Shown here: positions 28,013 through 37,092 of the stretch, piece after piece | Position numbering within the stretch: the first letter of the stretch is position 1 | Layout: each line of letters opens with the position of its first letter | DNA from: Thermoanaerobaculia bacterium | Lineage (GTDB): Bacteria; Acidobacteriota; Thermoanaerobaculia; Multivoradales; Multivoraceae | Direction: 5' to 3' | DNA length: 64,000 bases | Assembly: GCA_022823665.1 (NCBI GenBank) | Contig: JAJEHN010000009.1 | Span: 62,001 to 126,000 of the forward strand | Made by a program: the position numbers and the translations under genes | The notes under the pieces: model-generated | Told to the model about the DNA's origin: nothing | What the model saw: only the letters and a program-made list of their open reading frames with translations | Databases searched by the model: none

Positions 28013-29271
28013 TCCCTGAACAACGCCCCGAACCCCAGCATCGTCACCAGGGCCAGGGCCGACAGCGAGTACCAGAGCGCCGAGTAGTCGAGCACGCCGG
28101 CGTCGTTCGTGAAGGCCTCGGACAGCACCTGGAGCACCGGCGCCGCCAGGACCGGCCCGAGACCCAGAATCACGATCCCGAACACGGTCTGGGCCGAGTG
28201 GCGGACGTCCGGCTCGGCGATCCGGTCGACGTAGATGAAGGCGGCGGCGAAGAAGCAGGCGTAGCAGAGGCCGTGCAGCGCCTGGCTGGCGACGATCACC
28301 TCCACCGGCAGGAAGTCGCTGCCGAAGATCGCGTAGCGGGCGCAGTAGGCGAAGGCCCCGATGACGATGACGCCGCGGAATCCGAGGCGGGCAAGCAGCC
28401 AGCCGGTCGCCACCATGACCGCGATCTCGGCGAACTGGCCGATGCTCATCGCCGGCCCGATCCGGCTGTCCGCAAGCCCCAGCACCTCGCTCATGAACGG
28501 CGCCGTCTGCATGAAGTAGATCTGGTGGATCACCGCGATCGGCAGGCTCGCCGCGACCAGCACCGCGAACGATCGCTGGCGGAACAGACCGAAGGCCTTC
28601 GCGAAGGCGAGCTTCTCCTCCGCGTCCCGCCGCGGCGGCGTTGGCGGCAGGAAGAGGCAGAACAGGGCGTAGCCGAAGGCCAGCACGCCGCTCCAGATCA
28701 GCGAATCGACGAGTCGCGCCGTCGCGTCGGCGGCCTCGGTCCCGACGTAGAACGGCGGCAGCCACGAGAACCGCACGTCCGAGAGCAGCCAGAACAGGGG
28801 AAACGCCCAGCTCGCCGCGATCCACCCGATCGTGCCCCAGACCCGCACCTTGGGGAACTGGCTGTCGGGGTCGTCCAGGTGCGCGAAGGCGAGCGAGTTC
28901 GAGAGCGCCAGGGTCGGCGTGTAGAGGACCGAGTAGGCCACGGACAGCCAGAGCCAGGCGGAGAAGCTCGTCTGGTACGCGGTGACGATCTTGATCGCGC
29001 CGCCGGCGAGCAGCAGCACCGCGAGGACCCTCTGCGTCGAGAACGAGCGGTCGGCGAGCTGGCCGGCGATGAACGGCGCGGTGACGGCGCCGATCGAACT
29101 GGCCAGGCCCAGAATCCAGCCGACCTGCCCGGGGCTGAAGCCCAGGCCGCCCTCGACCTGGTCGGCCTGCAGGTAGCGGGCAAGGACGGGAAGCCAGACG
29201 CCCCAGACCCCGTACTGCAGGAGCATCATGACGGACAGCCGGAGGTACGTCTGGCGTTTCACCGGAGGCAT
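27985..29271 (-). CDS. MFS transporter, nucleoside:H+ symporter (NupG-like) type
   Basis: 428 residues from the ATG at 29269-29271 (MPPVKRQTYL); the frame is open upstream but that stretch holds a repeat and no membrane segment. About twelve hydrophobic helices are visible, starting LSVMMLLQYGVWGVWLPVLA, with the AGQLADRSFSTQRVLA loop after helix 2. The pattern fits the NHS/NupG branch of the major facilitator superfamily, which imports nucleosides or, in many environmental bacteria, unidentified sugars. Convergent with the isomerase gene, so a link to sugar isomerisation is plausible but unproven. Confidence 0.87.
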   Translation of the reverse strand: MPPVKRQTYLRLSVMMLLQYGVWGVWLPVLARYLQADQVEGGLGFSPGQVGWILGLASSIGAVTAPFIAGQLADRSFSTQRVLAVLLLAGGAIKIVTAYQTSFSAWLWLSVAYSVLYTPTLALSNSLAFAHLDDPDSQFPKVRVWGTIGWIAASWAFPLFWLLSDVRFSWLPPFYVGTEAADATARLVDSLIWSGVLAFGYALFCLFLPPTPPRRDAEEKLAFAKAFGLFRQRSFAVLVAASLPIAVIHQIYFMQTAPFMSEVLGLADSRIGPAMSIGQFAEIAVMVATGWLLARLGFRGVIVIGAFAYCARYAIFGSDFLPVEVIVASQALHGLCYACFFAAAFIYVDRIAEPDVRHSAQTVFGIVILGLGPVLAAPVLQVLSEAFTNDAGVLDYSALWYSLSALALVTMLGFGALFRDQTSQTRTP

Positions 29272-29285
29272 CCTACGCCGACTGT

Positions 29286-29312
29286 CGGTGCGCCGGCCTT
29301 CTGGCCGGCATC
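29286..29312. repeat. Family A palindromic repeat, intergenic
   Basis: A single 27-bp copy matching the arm at 22994-23020 except for one base in the loop (CTTCTG for CTTCCG). It lies between the divergent MFS and CoA-transferase genes, in the region that must carry both promoters. Confidence 0.8.
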
Positions 29313-29386
29313 GGCTGGGAGAACTCTCGACACCGTCTACAATCCCGCCTCCTTCCGGTGCAGTGCGAGACGAGGAGGACACGACC

Positions 29387-31843
29387 GTGCAGCCAGAACC
29401 GTCGGCCGGAGCCCTGGCCGGCATCCACGTCGTCGACCTCGCCGGCACGGTCGCCACCGCCTACTGCGGCAAGCTCTTCCGCGACCTCGGCGCGACGGTG
29501 ACGAACCTCGAGCCGCCGGTCGAAGGCCACCCGATCCGCCGCCTGCCTCCCTTCCATCCGGAAGCGTCGGCACCCGAGGCCAGCGCGCTCGCGACCTGGC
29601 TGTCGCTCGGCAAGCGAAGCGTCACGGCCGGTCTGGACGGTCCCGAGGCCCGCGACCTCCTCGCTGGCGCCAATCTCATCCTCGACGCCGACCCCGCCGT
29701 GAAGCGGAATCTGCTCGACCACCAGACCCGGCTCTCCATCTCCTGGTTCGGCGCCTCGGGTCCCTATGCCGGCCGTGCCGCCACGGACCCCGTCATCAGC
29801 ACCCACACCGGCGCCGCCAGGGCGATCGGGCCGGCCGACGGGCCGCCGATCCTGGCCACGGGGCACACGCCGCAGGTGGTCGCCGGCACGCTGGCCTACG
29901 TCGGCGCCGTCGGCCATCTGCTGGCTCGGGAGACCGGACGGCTCGACGGACCGCTCCACCTGGACGTCTCGATCCTCGAGGCGGCGATGTGCATCACCGA
30001 GCCCGGCCCCCCGGGAACCCTCGCAACGGGCGAGATCCGTCCCCGGGTCGGCATCAACCGCTTCTGGCCCACCTATCCGGTCGGCATCTACCCGTGCCGT
30101 GACGGCTGGCTCGGCGTGACCACGGTGACGCCGTCCCAGTGGCGGAGCCTCTGCTCTCTGCTGGGGCTCGACGAACTCGGCGCCGAGCCCCGCTACCAGG
30201 TGTCGATCAACCGGCTCGAGGATGCCGACCGGATCGACGCCGCCCTCAGGCCGCGTCTCCTGGAACGAACCGCCCGCGAGTGGGTCGAGGCCGGGCAGGC
30301 GGCGCGCGTCCCCCTCGCGCTCGCGCCGACGCCGGCGGAACTGTTCGACCTGGAGCAGTTCCGGGATCGCAGCGCCTGGGTTGAAGCCGAACACCCAGAC
30401 CAGGGGCCTTTCCTCGCCGCCGGCACGCCGTTTCGCCTGCATCGCACTCCCGCGGCGACCGGAGGGAAGGCGCCACGCCTCGGCGAGCACGACGCCACCG
30501 AGGCAGCCGGGTGTCACGGGCACGCCGCGCAGCCGGCCGTCGACCAGGAGCAACCGGACCGGGTGCCGGCCAGAAGGCCGGCGCACCGACAGGCCGGCCG
30601 ACGGACCGATCTCCTCCAGGACATCCGCATCATCGACCTGACGATGGGCTGGGCCGGCCCGCTCGCCACTCGCCAGCTCGCCGACCTCGGCGCCGACGTG
30701 ATCAAGGTGGAGTCGTGCCAGTACTTCGACTGGTGGCGGGGCTGGGAGTCGACGCCGGAGTCGATCGCCCAGAAGCTCTACGAGCAGTCGACCGCCTTCA
30801 ACACGACCGGCCGCAACAAGCTGGGGATCACCCTCGACCTGACCAGCCGGCGCGGCGTCGATCTTCTGTTGCGCCTCGTCGCGAAGTCAGACGCGGTGAT
30901 CGAGAACTACACCGCCAGCGTCCTGCCCAAACTGGGCCTCGACTACGAGAGGCTTCGCCAGGTGAACTCCGAGCTGGTCATGGTCTCCATGCCGCCCTTC
31001 GGCAGGAGCGGCCCCTGGATGAACCACCGCGCCTACGGCTCGACCGTCGAGCAGGCGTCCGGACTGCCCCACCTGAACGGCCGCTCCGCCGACCCGCCGA
31101 CCATGCAGCACGTCGCCCTCGGCGACCCGATCGCCGGCATCAACGCCGCCGCCGCGCTCCTTACCGCCCTCCGCCACCGCCGGCGGACGGGCGAAGGCCA
31201 GTACGTCGACCTCTCCCACGTCCAGTCCATGTTCCCGCTCGCCGCCCATGGCCTGATCGAGCAGGCGGTCCGCGGCGCCCCGCCCGAACGCACCGGCGGC
31301 CGCCACCCGCTGTTCGCGCCATGGGGCGTCTACCCGTGCATCGGCGCGGAGCCCTGGATCACGATTACGGTCGAGACCGGGGAGCAGTGGAAAGGACTCT
31401 GCGACGCTCTGGGCATGGACGCGGAGGATCCCGCCTTCGCCGACGCCACGGGCCGCAAGCAGCGCGAGGACGAGCTCCACCGGGCCCTGGCGACACGCAC
31501 GAGGCTCCACGACGGCCTGGCCCTGGAGCGGCGCCTCACCTACGCGGGCGTGCCGGCGGCCGTGCTACGAAACTCGCTCGACGTGCTCTACGACCCGCAT
31601 CTCGAGGCCCGCGGCTACTGGCAGTGGCGCGAGCGGGCGTACGTCGGCAATCAGCCCAACCCGTCCGCCCCGTTCCGTCCGCTGGCCCAGGACGGCGCGA
31701 GCCGGCCCTACGCCGTCGAATGGCCGGCGCCGACGCTCGGCCAGCACAACCGCGAGGTGCTGACGCGCCTGCTGAACCTGAGCGAGGATGAACTGAAAGC
31801 ACTGGAGCGGGACAAGGTGATCGGCACCGAGCCGGTCGTATGA
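29387..31843 (+). CDS. Double-domain class III CoA-transferase (CaiB/BaiF family)
   Basis: 818 residues from a GTG at 29387 that follows GAGGAGG at suitable distance. It contains two full CaiB/BaiF domains. The first (about 1-370) starts IHVVDLAGTVATAYCGKLF, with the candidate catalytic Asp in PLHLDVSILEAAM. The second (about 408-818) starts IRIIDLTMGWAGPLATRQL, has GRNKLGITLDLTSRRGVD, and its Asp in QYVDLSHVQSMF. Class III enzymes move CoA between carboxylic acids through an Asp-CoA intermediate; they are usually single-domain dimers, and fused pairs also exist. The linker between the domains contains family A repeat-encoded residues (PARRPAHRQ). Substrates unknown; no acyl-CoA dehydrogenase or ligase lies nearby. 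Confidence 0.87.
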   Translation: MQPEPSAGALAGIHVVDLAGTVATAYCGKLFRDLGATVTNLEPPVEGHPIRRLPPFHPEASAPEASALATWLSLGKRSVTAGLDGPEARDLLAGANLILDADPAVKRNLLDHQTRLSISWFGASGPYAGRAATDPVISTHTGAARAIGPADGPPILATGHTPQVVAGTLAYVGAVGHLLARETGRLDGPLHLDVSILEAAMCITEPGPPGTLATGEIRPRVGINRFWPTYPVGIYPCRDGWLGVTTVTPSQWRSLCSLLGLDELGAEPRYQVSINRLEDADRIDAALRPRLLERTAREWVEAGQAARVPLALAPTPAELFDLEQFRDRSAWVEAEHPDQGPFLAAGTPFRLHRTPAATGGKAPRLGEHDATEAAGCHGHAAQPAVDQEQPDRVPARRPAHRQAGRRTDLLQDIRIIDLTMGWAGPLATRQLADLGADVIKVESCQYFDWWRGWESTPESIAQKLYEQSTAFNTTGRNKLGITLDLTSRRGVDLLLRLVAKSDAVIENYTASVLPKLGLDYERLRQVNSELVMVSMPPFGRSGPWMNHRAYGSTVEQASGLPHLNGRSADPPTMQHVALGDPIAGINAAAALLTALRHRRRTGEGQYVDLSHVQSMFPLAAHGLIEQAVRGAPPERTGGRHPLFAPWGVYPCIGAEPWITITVETGEQWKGLCDALGMDAEDPAFADATGRKQREDELHRALATRTRLHDGLALERRLTYAGVPAAVLRNSLDVLYDPHLEARGYWQWRERAYVGNQPNPSAPFRPLAQDGASRPYAVEWPAPTLGQHNREVLTRLLNLSEDELKALERDKVIGTEPVV
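30562..30588. repeat. Family A palindromic repeat in the CoA-transferase linker
   Basis: A 27-bp copy in the orientation opposite to 29286, translated in frame as part of the linker between the two CoA-transferase domains. It shares the loop CAGAAG and the following ACAG with the reverse complement of the 29286 copy. Confidence 0.8.
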
Positions 31844-31855
31844 TCCTCTTCACCC

Positions 31856-33577
31856 ATGACGGTCACCCTGGCGCTCGTCGCCACCCTCGCCGCGGCGCCC
31901 GGAAACCTCGAGGACGCCCCGCCCGCATTCGTGGAAGCCGGCGCCGACGTGGGGATCGACTTCGTCCACTACAACGGCATGACCGGACAGCTCTACACCG
32001 CCGAGGTGGTGGGCGCGGGGGTCGCCCTCTTCGACGTCGACAACGACGGCGACCTCGACGTCTACCTCGGCCAGGGGCGCTCCTTCGACGGTGACGAGAG
32101 CCGGACGCCCGTCTTCCCGCTGCCCACGGCTGAACCGACCGACCGCCTGTTCCGGAACGATCTCGCCCAGACCGGAGAACTCCGCTTCACCGACGTCACG
32201 GCCGAGGTCGGACTCCAAGAGCCGGGCTACAACATTGGAGTCGCCACCGGAGACTACGACCGGGACGGCTGGGTCGACCTCTACCTGACGAACCTGGGCT
32301 CGAACCGGCTCCTCCGCAACCTCGGGGGCCGCGGCTTCGAGGACGCCACGCAGGCCGCCGGAGTTGACGACCGCCGGTTCAGCGTGCCGGCCGTCTTCTT
32401 CGACTACGACGCGGACGGCTGGCTGGACCTGTACGTCGGCAACTACCACCGCTTCCACCGCGCGAACCGCAAGCGCTGCTTCCTGACCAGCGGGCAGCCG
32501 GACTACTGCGGCCCGCTGAGTCAGCCGGCCCAGGCCGACCGCCTCCTCCGGAACCTCGGCGACGGGACCTTTGTCGACGCCACGGTCAGCTCCGGCCTGG
32601 GCGCCGACACGGTGGAAGCCGGCACGGCCCTGGGCGCCGCCGCCGACGACTTCAACGGCGACGGTCTCGTCGACCTCTACGTCGCCAACGACCAGATGGC
32701 GAACCACCTGTGGCTCAACCAGGGCGACGGCACCTTCATCGAGGACGCGGTGTTCGCGGGCGCCGCCTTCGACCGCGATGGACGCCCGCAGGCCAGCATG
32801 GGGGTCGCTGTCGGCGACTTCGACGGCAACGGCTCGCCCGACATCTTCCTCTCGCACCTCGTCCGCGAGCACAACACGCTCTACCTGAACGACGGCGACG
32901 GCCTCTTCGACGACCGCAGCCGGGAGGCCGGCCTGATCGACGCGAGCTGGCCGATGACCGGCTTCGGCGCCGCCAGCCTCGACGTCGACGGCGACGGCGT
33001 GCTCGACATCTACGTCGTGAACGGAGCGGTGCGGCGGATCGAGGCGCAGGTCGACGCCGGCGACCCTCACCCGCTGCGGATGGAGAACCAGCTCTTCCGC
33101 GGCCTCGGCGGCGGCCGCTTCGAGACCGTGCCGGCCGAACGCCGGGAGCGGCCGGTCCACGTCGAGGTCAGCCGCGGCCTGGCGGTCGGCGACCTGGACA
33201 ACGACGGCGATCCGGACCTCGTCATCTCCAACAACGGCGGACCCGCCCGCGTCCTCCTGAACCAGCGCCGGCCGGGCCGCGACTGGCTCGGCTTGAGGCT
33301 GGTCGAGGCCGCCGGCGCCGACGGCCGGGGCATCATCGACGTCTACGGCGCCCGCGCCCGCCTCGCCGGCGAAGGCGGCTGGCGGAGGGTCCGCACCGAC
33401 GGCAGCTATGTCTCGGCCCGCGATCCGCGGCTGCTGTTCGCGCTGCCCGCCGCCGCCGAACCGGCCGGCGAAGCCGTGAACCGCACGATCGAGATCCGCT
33501 GGCCCGACGGCACCACGCAAACAGAAACGCTCGAGACCGGCCGCTACCACACCGTGCAACGGGACGTGCCACCTTGA
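31856..33577 (+). CDS. CRTAC1-type FG-GAP/ASPIC-UnbV protein 1
   Basis: 573 residues with a short signal peptide (MTVTLALVATLAAAPG). It is a seven-bladed FG-GAP propeller with repeated Ca-binding loops, for example DVDNDGDLDVYLGQG, DYDRDGWVDLYLTN, DYDADGWLDLYVGNY, DFNGDGLVDLYVAND and DFDGNGSPDIFLSH. It is closed by an ASPIC/UnbV region with NNGGPARVLLNQ, WLGLRLVEAAG and IEIRWPDGTTQTE. Such proteins are secreted or surface-attached and bind calcium; ligands are unknown. It is followed by a TPR gene with a TTGA overlap, the same order as the other CRTAC1-TPR pairs. Confidence 0.88.
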   Translation: MTVTLALVATLAAAPGNLEDAPPAFVEAGADVGIDFVHYNGMTGQLYTAEVVGAGVALFDVDNDGDLDVYLGQGRSFDGDESRTPVFPLPTAEPTDRLFRNDLAQTGELRFTDVTAEVGLQEPGYNIGVATGDYDRDGWVDLYLTNLGSNRLLRNLGGRGFEDATQAAGVDDRRFSVPAVFFDYDADGWLDLYVGNYHRFHRANRKRCFLTSGQPDYCGPLSQPAQADRLLRNLGDGTFVDATVSSGLGADTVEAGTALGAAADDFNGDGLVDLYVANDQMANHLWLNQGDGTFIEDAVFAGAAFDRDGRPQASMGVAVGDFDGNGSPDIFLSHLVREHNTLYLNDGDGLFDDRSREAGLIDASWPMTGFGAASLDVDGDGVLDIYVVNGAVRRIEAQVDAGDPHPLRMENQLFRGLGGGRFETVPAERRERPVHVEVSRGLAVGDLDNDGDPDLVISNNGGPARVLLNQRRPGRDWLGLRLVEAAGADGRGIIDVYGARARLAGEGGWRRVRTDGSYVSARDPRLLFALPAAAEPAGEAVNRTIEIRWPDGTTQTETLETGRYHTVQRDVPP

Positions 33578-35367
33578 CCCGACGCCCCTTCCTCTGGGTG
33601 CGCGGGTCCTCCGACCCGCTGCCGCCGAAGGCGGCCAAGAGAACGCAGGCCGAAGGCCGACCTTTTTCTCTCTACGTCCTCCCCCTCGGCCTCTGCCTCG
33701 CCGCCGCGTCAGCCGCCGCCCAGGAGCCGCCACCGACCGAAGACGCCCGCAAGGTCCGCGCCCTGCTCTCCGTGGACGCCCTGCCGGCGCCAACGCTCGA
33801 CCACCTCGACCACGAGCAACGCGAGCAGCTAGCCGCCGACCGAACCGCCGCGGCCGACGCCCTCACCGCAGCCTCGACGGACGAGCAGGCGCAACACGCC
33901 GCGAACGTCTTCGGCGACCTCTGCCTGCAGTATCTCCACCACGAACTCCACGGGGCCGCCGCCGTGTGCCTGGCGCAACTCCGCCTGCTGGCGCCGAACG
34001 ACTTCCAGTGGACCTACTACGAGCTGCTGCTCCACGACGCCACCGGCAACCTGGAGCGCGCCCGGCTCTCGGCCCGTGCCGCGCTCGCACTGAGCCCGAA
34101 CGACACGGCGACCCTGATCCGCAGCGGCGACCTCCATCTCGACGCCGGCGATCTCGACGCGGCCGCGGCAGCCTACGCACGGGCTCTCGCCGTACGCCCC
34201 GAGAGCGCCGCGGCGCGCTTCGGTCTCGGCCGGGTGGCGCTGGACCGGGGCGAGATCGCCCGGGCAATCGCCGCCTTCGAGGACGTGCTGGCCTCGCAAC
34301 CCGAAGGAAGCGTCGTCCACCACCACCTCGGAATGGCCCTGCGGGCGGACGGCGACACGGCCCGGGCCCGTGCCGAACTGGCGCGCAACCGCCAGGTCCC
34401 GATCGCGATCGTCGATCCGCTCCGGGACCGGCTCCAGATCTACGGCCTGAAGACCGAGGCCCGGTTCGACCGGGCGGTGCGCGCCGCCCGCTCCGGCCGG
34501 AACGCCGAGGCGATCGCCCTGTACCGGGAGCTCCTCGCCGAGGACGGCGGCGACCCGGAAGTCCACTTCAACCTCGCCCGCTCCCTGATCGAAACTGGCG
34601 ATCAGGCGGCCGCCGAGGAGCACCTCCGCCGGGCGACCGAGCTGAACCCCTCCCACGGCGCGGCGCACTTCAATCTCGCCCTCCTGCTGGGCCGGACCGG
34701 CCGCACCGGCGAGGGCGCCCGGCACCTGGAGCAGGCCGCCGACATCGATCCGGAGAATCTCCAGTGGCGGCTCATGCGGGCGCGGGCCCGGGCCGACGCC
34801 GGCAACGCCCAGGGCGCCCGCGCCGAACTCGAGGAGATCGTCCGGCTCGATCCGGGAGCGATCGAAGCGCACCGGCTGCTGGCCGCCATGCTGCTCGAAG
34901 CCGGCGAACCTGCCCGAGCCGCCGACCACCTGGAAGCCCTGACGGCGCTGACCCCGGACGATCTGCGGGCCCACTTCAACCTCGGCCTGACCCGGTTCGG
35001 GACCGGCCAGTTCGCCGCGGCCCGAGAAGCGCTGGAGACCGCGCTCGAACGCTTCCCCGGGGATCTCGCCGTAAGGCACCTGCTTGCCCGCCTCCTCGCC
35101 ACCAGCCCCGACGCCGCCGTCCGCGACGGCGAACGGGCGGTAGAACTCGCCAGTTCCGTCGTCGACGAGCAGCCCGCGATCGACCACCTGGAAACCCTGG
35201 CCATGGCGATGGCCGAGGCCGGCCGCTTCGAAGACGCCGTCTCCTGGCAGCAGCGGGCCCTGGACCGCGAACGGGAAAGCGCCGGCGGCAACTCGCCGCA
35301 GCGCCTCGACCGTCTCCGCCTCTACCAGGCACGGCAACCGCTCCGCGCTCCCGGAGGCGGTCGCTAG
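33574..35367 (+). CDS. Secreted tetratricopeptide-repeat protein (TPR1)
   Basis: 597 residues if started at the TTG overlapping the previous stop (TTGA); a GTG at 33598 is the only other start before the signal-peptide core (YVLPLGLCLAAASAAAQ). Between these starts and the core lies a family B palindromic repeat, translated as RGSSDPLPPKAAK, which supplies most of the basic N-region. The mature part carries many TPR units, such as SGDLHLDAGDLDAAAAAYAR, FGLGRVALDRGEIARAIAAF and HFNLARSLIETGDQAAAEEH. A non-repeat VDPLRDRL segment in the middle has equivalents in TPR2 and TPR3. Likely periplasmic scaffold or adaptor for the neighbouring CRTAC1 proteins. Confidence 0.85.
   Translation: MTRRPFLWVRGSSDPLPPKAAKRTQAEGRPFSLYVLPLGLCLAAASAAAQEPPPTEDARKVRALLSVDALPAPTLDHLDHEQREQLAADRTAAADALTAASTDEQAQHAANVFGDLCLQYLHHELHGAAAVCLAQLRLLAPNDFQWTYYELLLHDATGNLERARLSARAALALSPNDTATLIRSGDLHLDAGDLDAAAAAYARALAVRPESAAARFGLGRVALDRGEIARAIAAFEDVLASQPEGSVVHHHLGMALRADGDTARARAELARNRQVPIAIVDPLRDRLQIYGLKTEARFDRAVRAARSGRNAEAIALYRELLAEDGGDPEVHFNLARSLIETGDQAAAEEHLRRATELNPSHGAAHFNLALLLGRTGRTGEGARHLEQAADIDPENLQWRLMRARARADAGNAQGARAELEEIVRLDPGAIEAHRLLAAMLLEAGEPARAADHLEALTALTPDDLRAHFNLGLTRFGTGQFAAAREALETALERFPGDLAVRHLLARLLATSPDAAVRDGERAVELASSVVDEQPAIDHLETLAMAMAEAGRFEDAVSWQQRALDRERESAGGNSPQRLDRLRLYQARQPLRAPGGGR
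33592..33634. repeat. Family B palindromic repeat at the start of TPR1
   Basis: 43 bp matching the outward-read right end of the element at 23696-23841 with three differences. Two are in the hairpin loop (CTCC for TTCT), leaving the GGGTC/GACCC stem intact. It is followed by a GCCGCC-GAA-GGCGGC hairpin like that in the intact element. No second terminal arm is seen here, so this is a partial copy. Confidence 0.75.
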
Positions 35368-37092
35368 GTGTACGCCCGCGTTGTCGCCGCCGTGTCCGCC
35401 GCCGCGCTGGCCTGGAACTGTGGCGGCGGAAGCGGCGCCCCGGTCGACCAGGCCGGCCCCGAACCGCTGTCGCCCGAACCGGCCGGGCCGGCGATCTTCG
35501 AGGAAAGCGCCGCCGTCACCGGCCTCGACTTCGTCCATCGGAACGGCGCTGCCGGTGAGCACCTCCTGCCCGAGATCATGGGCGCCGGCGCAGCACTGTT
35601 CGACTACGACGGCGACGGGGATCTCGACGTCTTTCTGGTGCAGGGCGGCCCCGTCTTCGGAGACGGCGGGAACGATCGCTCGTCCTACCGCGACCGTCTG
35701 TTCCGCAACGAGCTGACCGACTCCGGGCAGCTCCGCTTCGCCGACGTGACGGAAGCGTCCGGACTCCGCTCCGACGGCGTCGGCATGGGAGTCGCCGCCG
35801 GCGACGCGGACGGTGACGGCTGGGTCGATCTCTACGTGACGAACGTCGGTTCCAACGTGCTCTGGCGAAACCGCGGAGACGGCACGTTCGAGGACGCCAC
35901 CTCGATGGCCGCGGTCGACGACCCCGGCTGGAGCGTGCCGGCCCTGTTCTTCGACCCCGACGGTGACGGCGACCTCGACCTGTTCGTCGGCAACTACCTC
36001 GACTTCAACCGGGGCACCCACACGGTCTGCGCCGCGGCGGTCGGCGGCCCGGATTACTGCAGCCCGCGAAGCTTCACCCCGCAGCCCGACCGCTTCTTCC
36101 GAAACCTCGGCAAGGGCCGCTTCGAAGAGGCGACCGAGCAGGCCGGACTCGGCGGCGCCGACGCCTACACCCTGGGCGCCGTGGCCGTCGACGCTGGCGG
36201 CGACGGCCGGCTGGACCTCTACGTCGCCAACGACTGGACGCCGAACCACCTGTGGCTCAACCGCGGGGGCCGTTTCGAGAATGAAGCGCCCATCGCCGGA
36301 GTCGCCGTCAACGCTGGCGGTGTCGCCGAAGCCGGCATGGGGGTCGACGCCGCCGATTTCGACGGCGACGGAGACGAGGACCTCTTTCTCGCCCACCTGA
36401 CCGGCGAGACGAACACTCTCTACCGCAACGAAGGCCGGGGCCTGTTCCGCGACGCCACGCTGGCCGCCGGACTGGGTGCGCCGAGCCTGCCGTGGACCGG
36501 TTTCGGCGCCGCCTGGGTCGACATCGACAACGACTCCCGGCTCGATGTCGTCGTCGTCAACGGCGCCGTGCGCCGGATGTCGCAGTCGGGAGGCGTGACG
36601 AACTTCGGCCAGCCCAACCAGTTGTTCCGGAACCTCGGCGACGGCTCCTTCGAGGAGCTCTCGGATCAGGCCGGCGCCGCGTTCAACGATGACCTCGTCT
36701 CGCGCGGCGCCGCGTTCGGCGACATCGACAACGACGGCGACACCGACCTCCTGGTCAGCAACAACGGCGGCCCGGCCCAGCTCTTCCTGAACACGATCGG
36801 CCAGAACGGATCCTGGATCGGGATGCGAGTCGTCGACGGATCGCCCGACCGCGACGCGCTCGGCGCCGTCGTCGAGCTCCGGCTCGGCGACGGCCGGACG
36901 ATCGCACGGCGCGTCCGCACGGGAATGAGCTACGCCTCCTCGAACGACCCGCGGGTTCTCTTCGGGCTCGGCGAATCCGACGCGATGGACGAAACGCTGA
37001 TCCGCTGGCCGGACGGCGTCGAGGAGACGTTCGGCAGTCTCGGCCTTCGCCGTTACCACACCCTGCGCCGGGGCGACGGGAGCTCGCCGTGA
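35368..37092 (+). CDS. CRTAC1-type FG-GAP/ASPIC-UnbV lipoprotein 2
   Basis: 574 residues from a GTG immediately after the TPR1 stop. The N-terminus ends in ALAWNCGGG, a probable lipobox, so the protein is membrane-anchored. The mature part starts with FVHRNGAAGEHLLPEIMGAG, followed by FG-GAP calcium loops (DYDGDGDLDVFLVQ, DADGDGWVDLYVTN, DPDGDGDLDLFVGNY, DFDGDGDEDLFLAHL, DIDNDGDTDLLVSN) and an ASPIC/UnbV end (NNGGPAQLFLN, WIGMRVVDGS, LIRWPDGVEETFG). It is closely similar to CRTAC1 protein 4 at 58 kb, including the DYC pair after the propeller's fourth blade. Overlaps TPR2 by GTGA. Confidence 0.88.
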   Translation: MYARVVAAVSAAALAWNCGGGSGAPVDQAGPEPLSPEPAGPAIFEESAAVTGLDFVHRNGAAGEHLLPEIMGAGAALFDYDGDGDLDVFLVQGGPVFGDGGNDRSSYRDRLFRNELTDSGQLRFADVTEASGLRSDGVGMGVAAGDADGDGWVDLYVTNVGSNVLWRNRGDGTFEDATSMAAVDDPGWSVPALFFDPDGDGDLDLFVGNYLDFNRGTHTVCAAAVGGPDYCSPRSFTPQPDRFFRNLGKGRFEEATEQAGLGGADAYTLGAVAVDAGGDGRLDLYVANDWTPNHLWLNRGGRFENEAPIAGVAVNAGGVAEAGMGVDAADFDGDGDEDLFLAHLTGETNTLYRNEGRGLFRDATLAAGLGAPSLPWTGFGAAWVDIDNDSRLDVVVVNGAVRRMSQSGGVTNFGQPNQLFRNLGDGSFEELSDQAGAAFNDDLVSRGAAFGDIDNDGDTDLLVSNNGGPAQLFLNTIGQNGSWIGMRVVDGSPDRDALGAVVELRLGDGRTIARRVRTGMSYASSNDPRVLFGLGESDAMDETLIRWPDGVEETFGSLGLRRYHTLRRGDGSSP

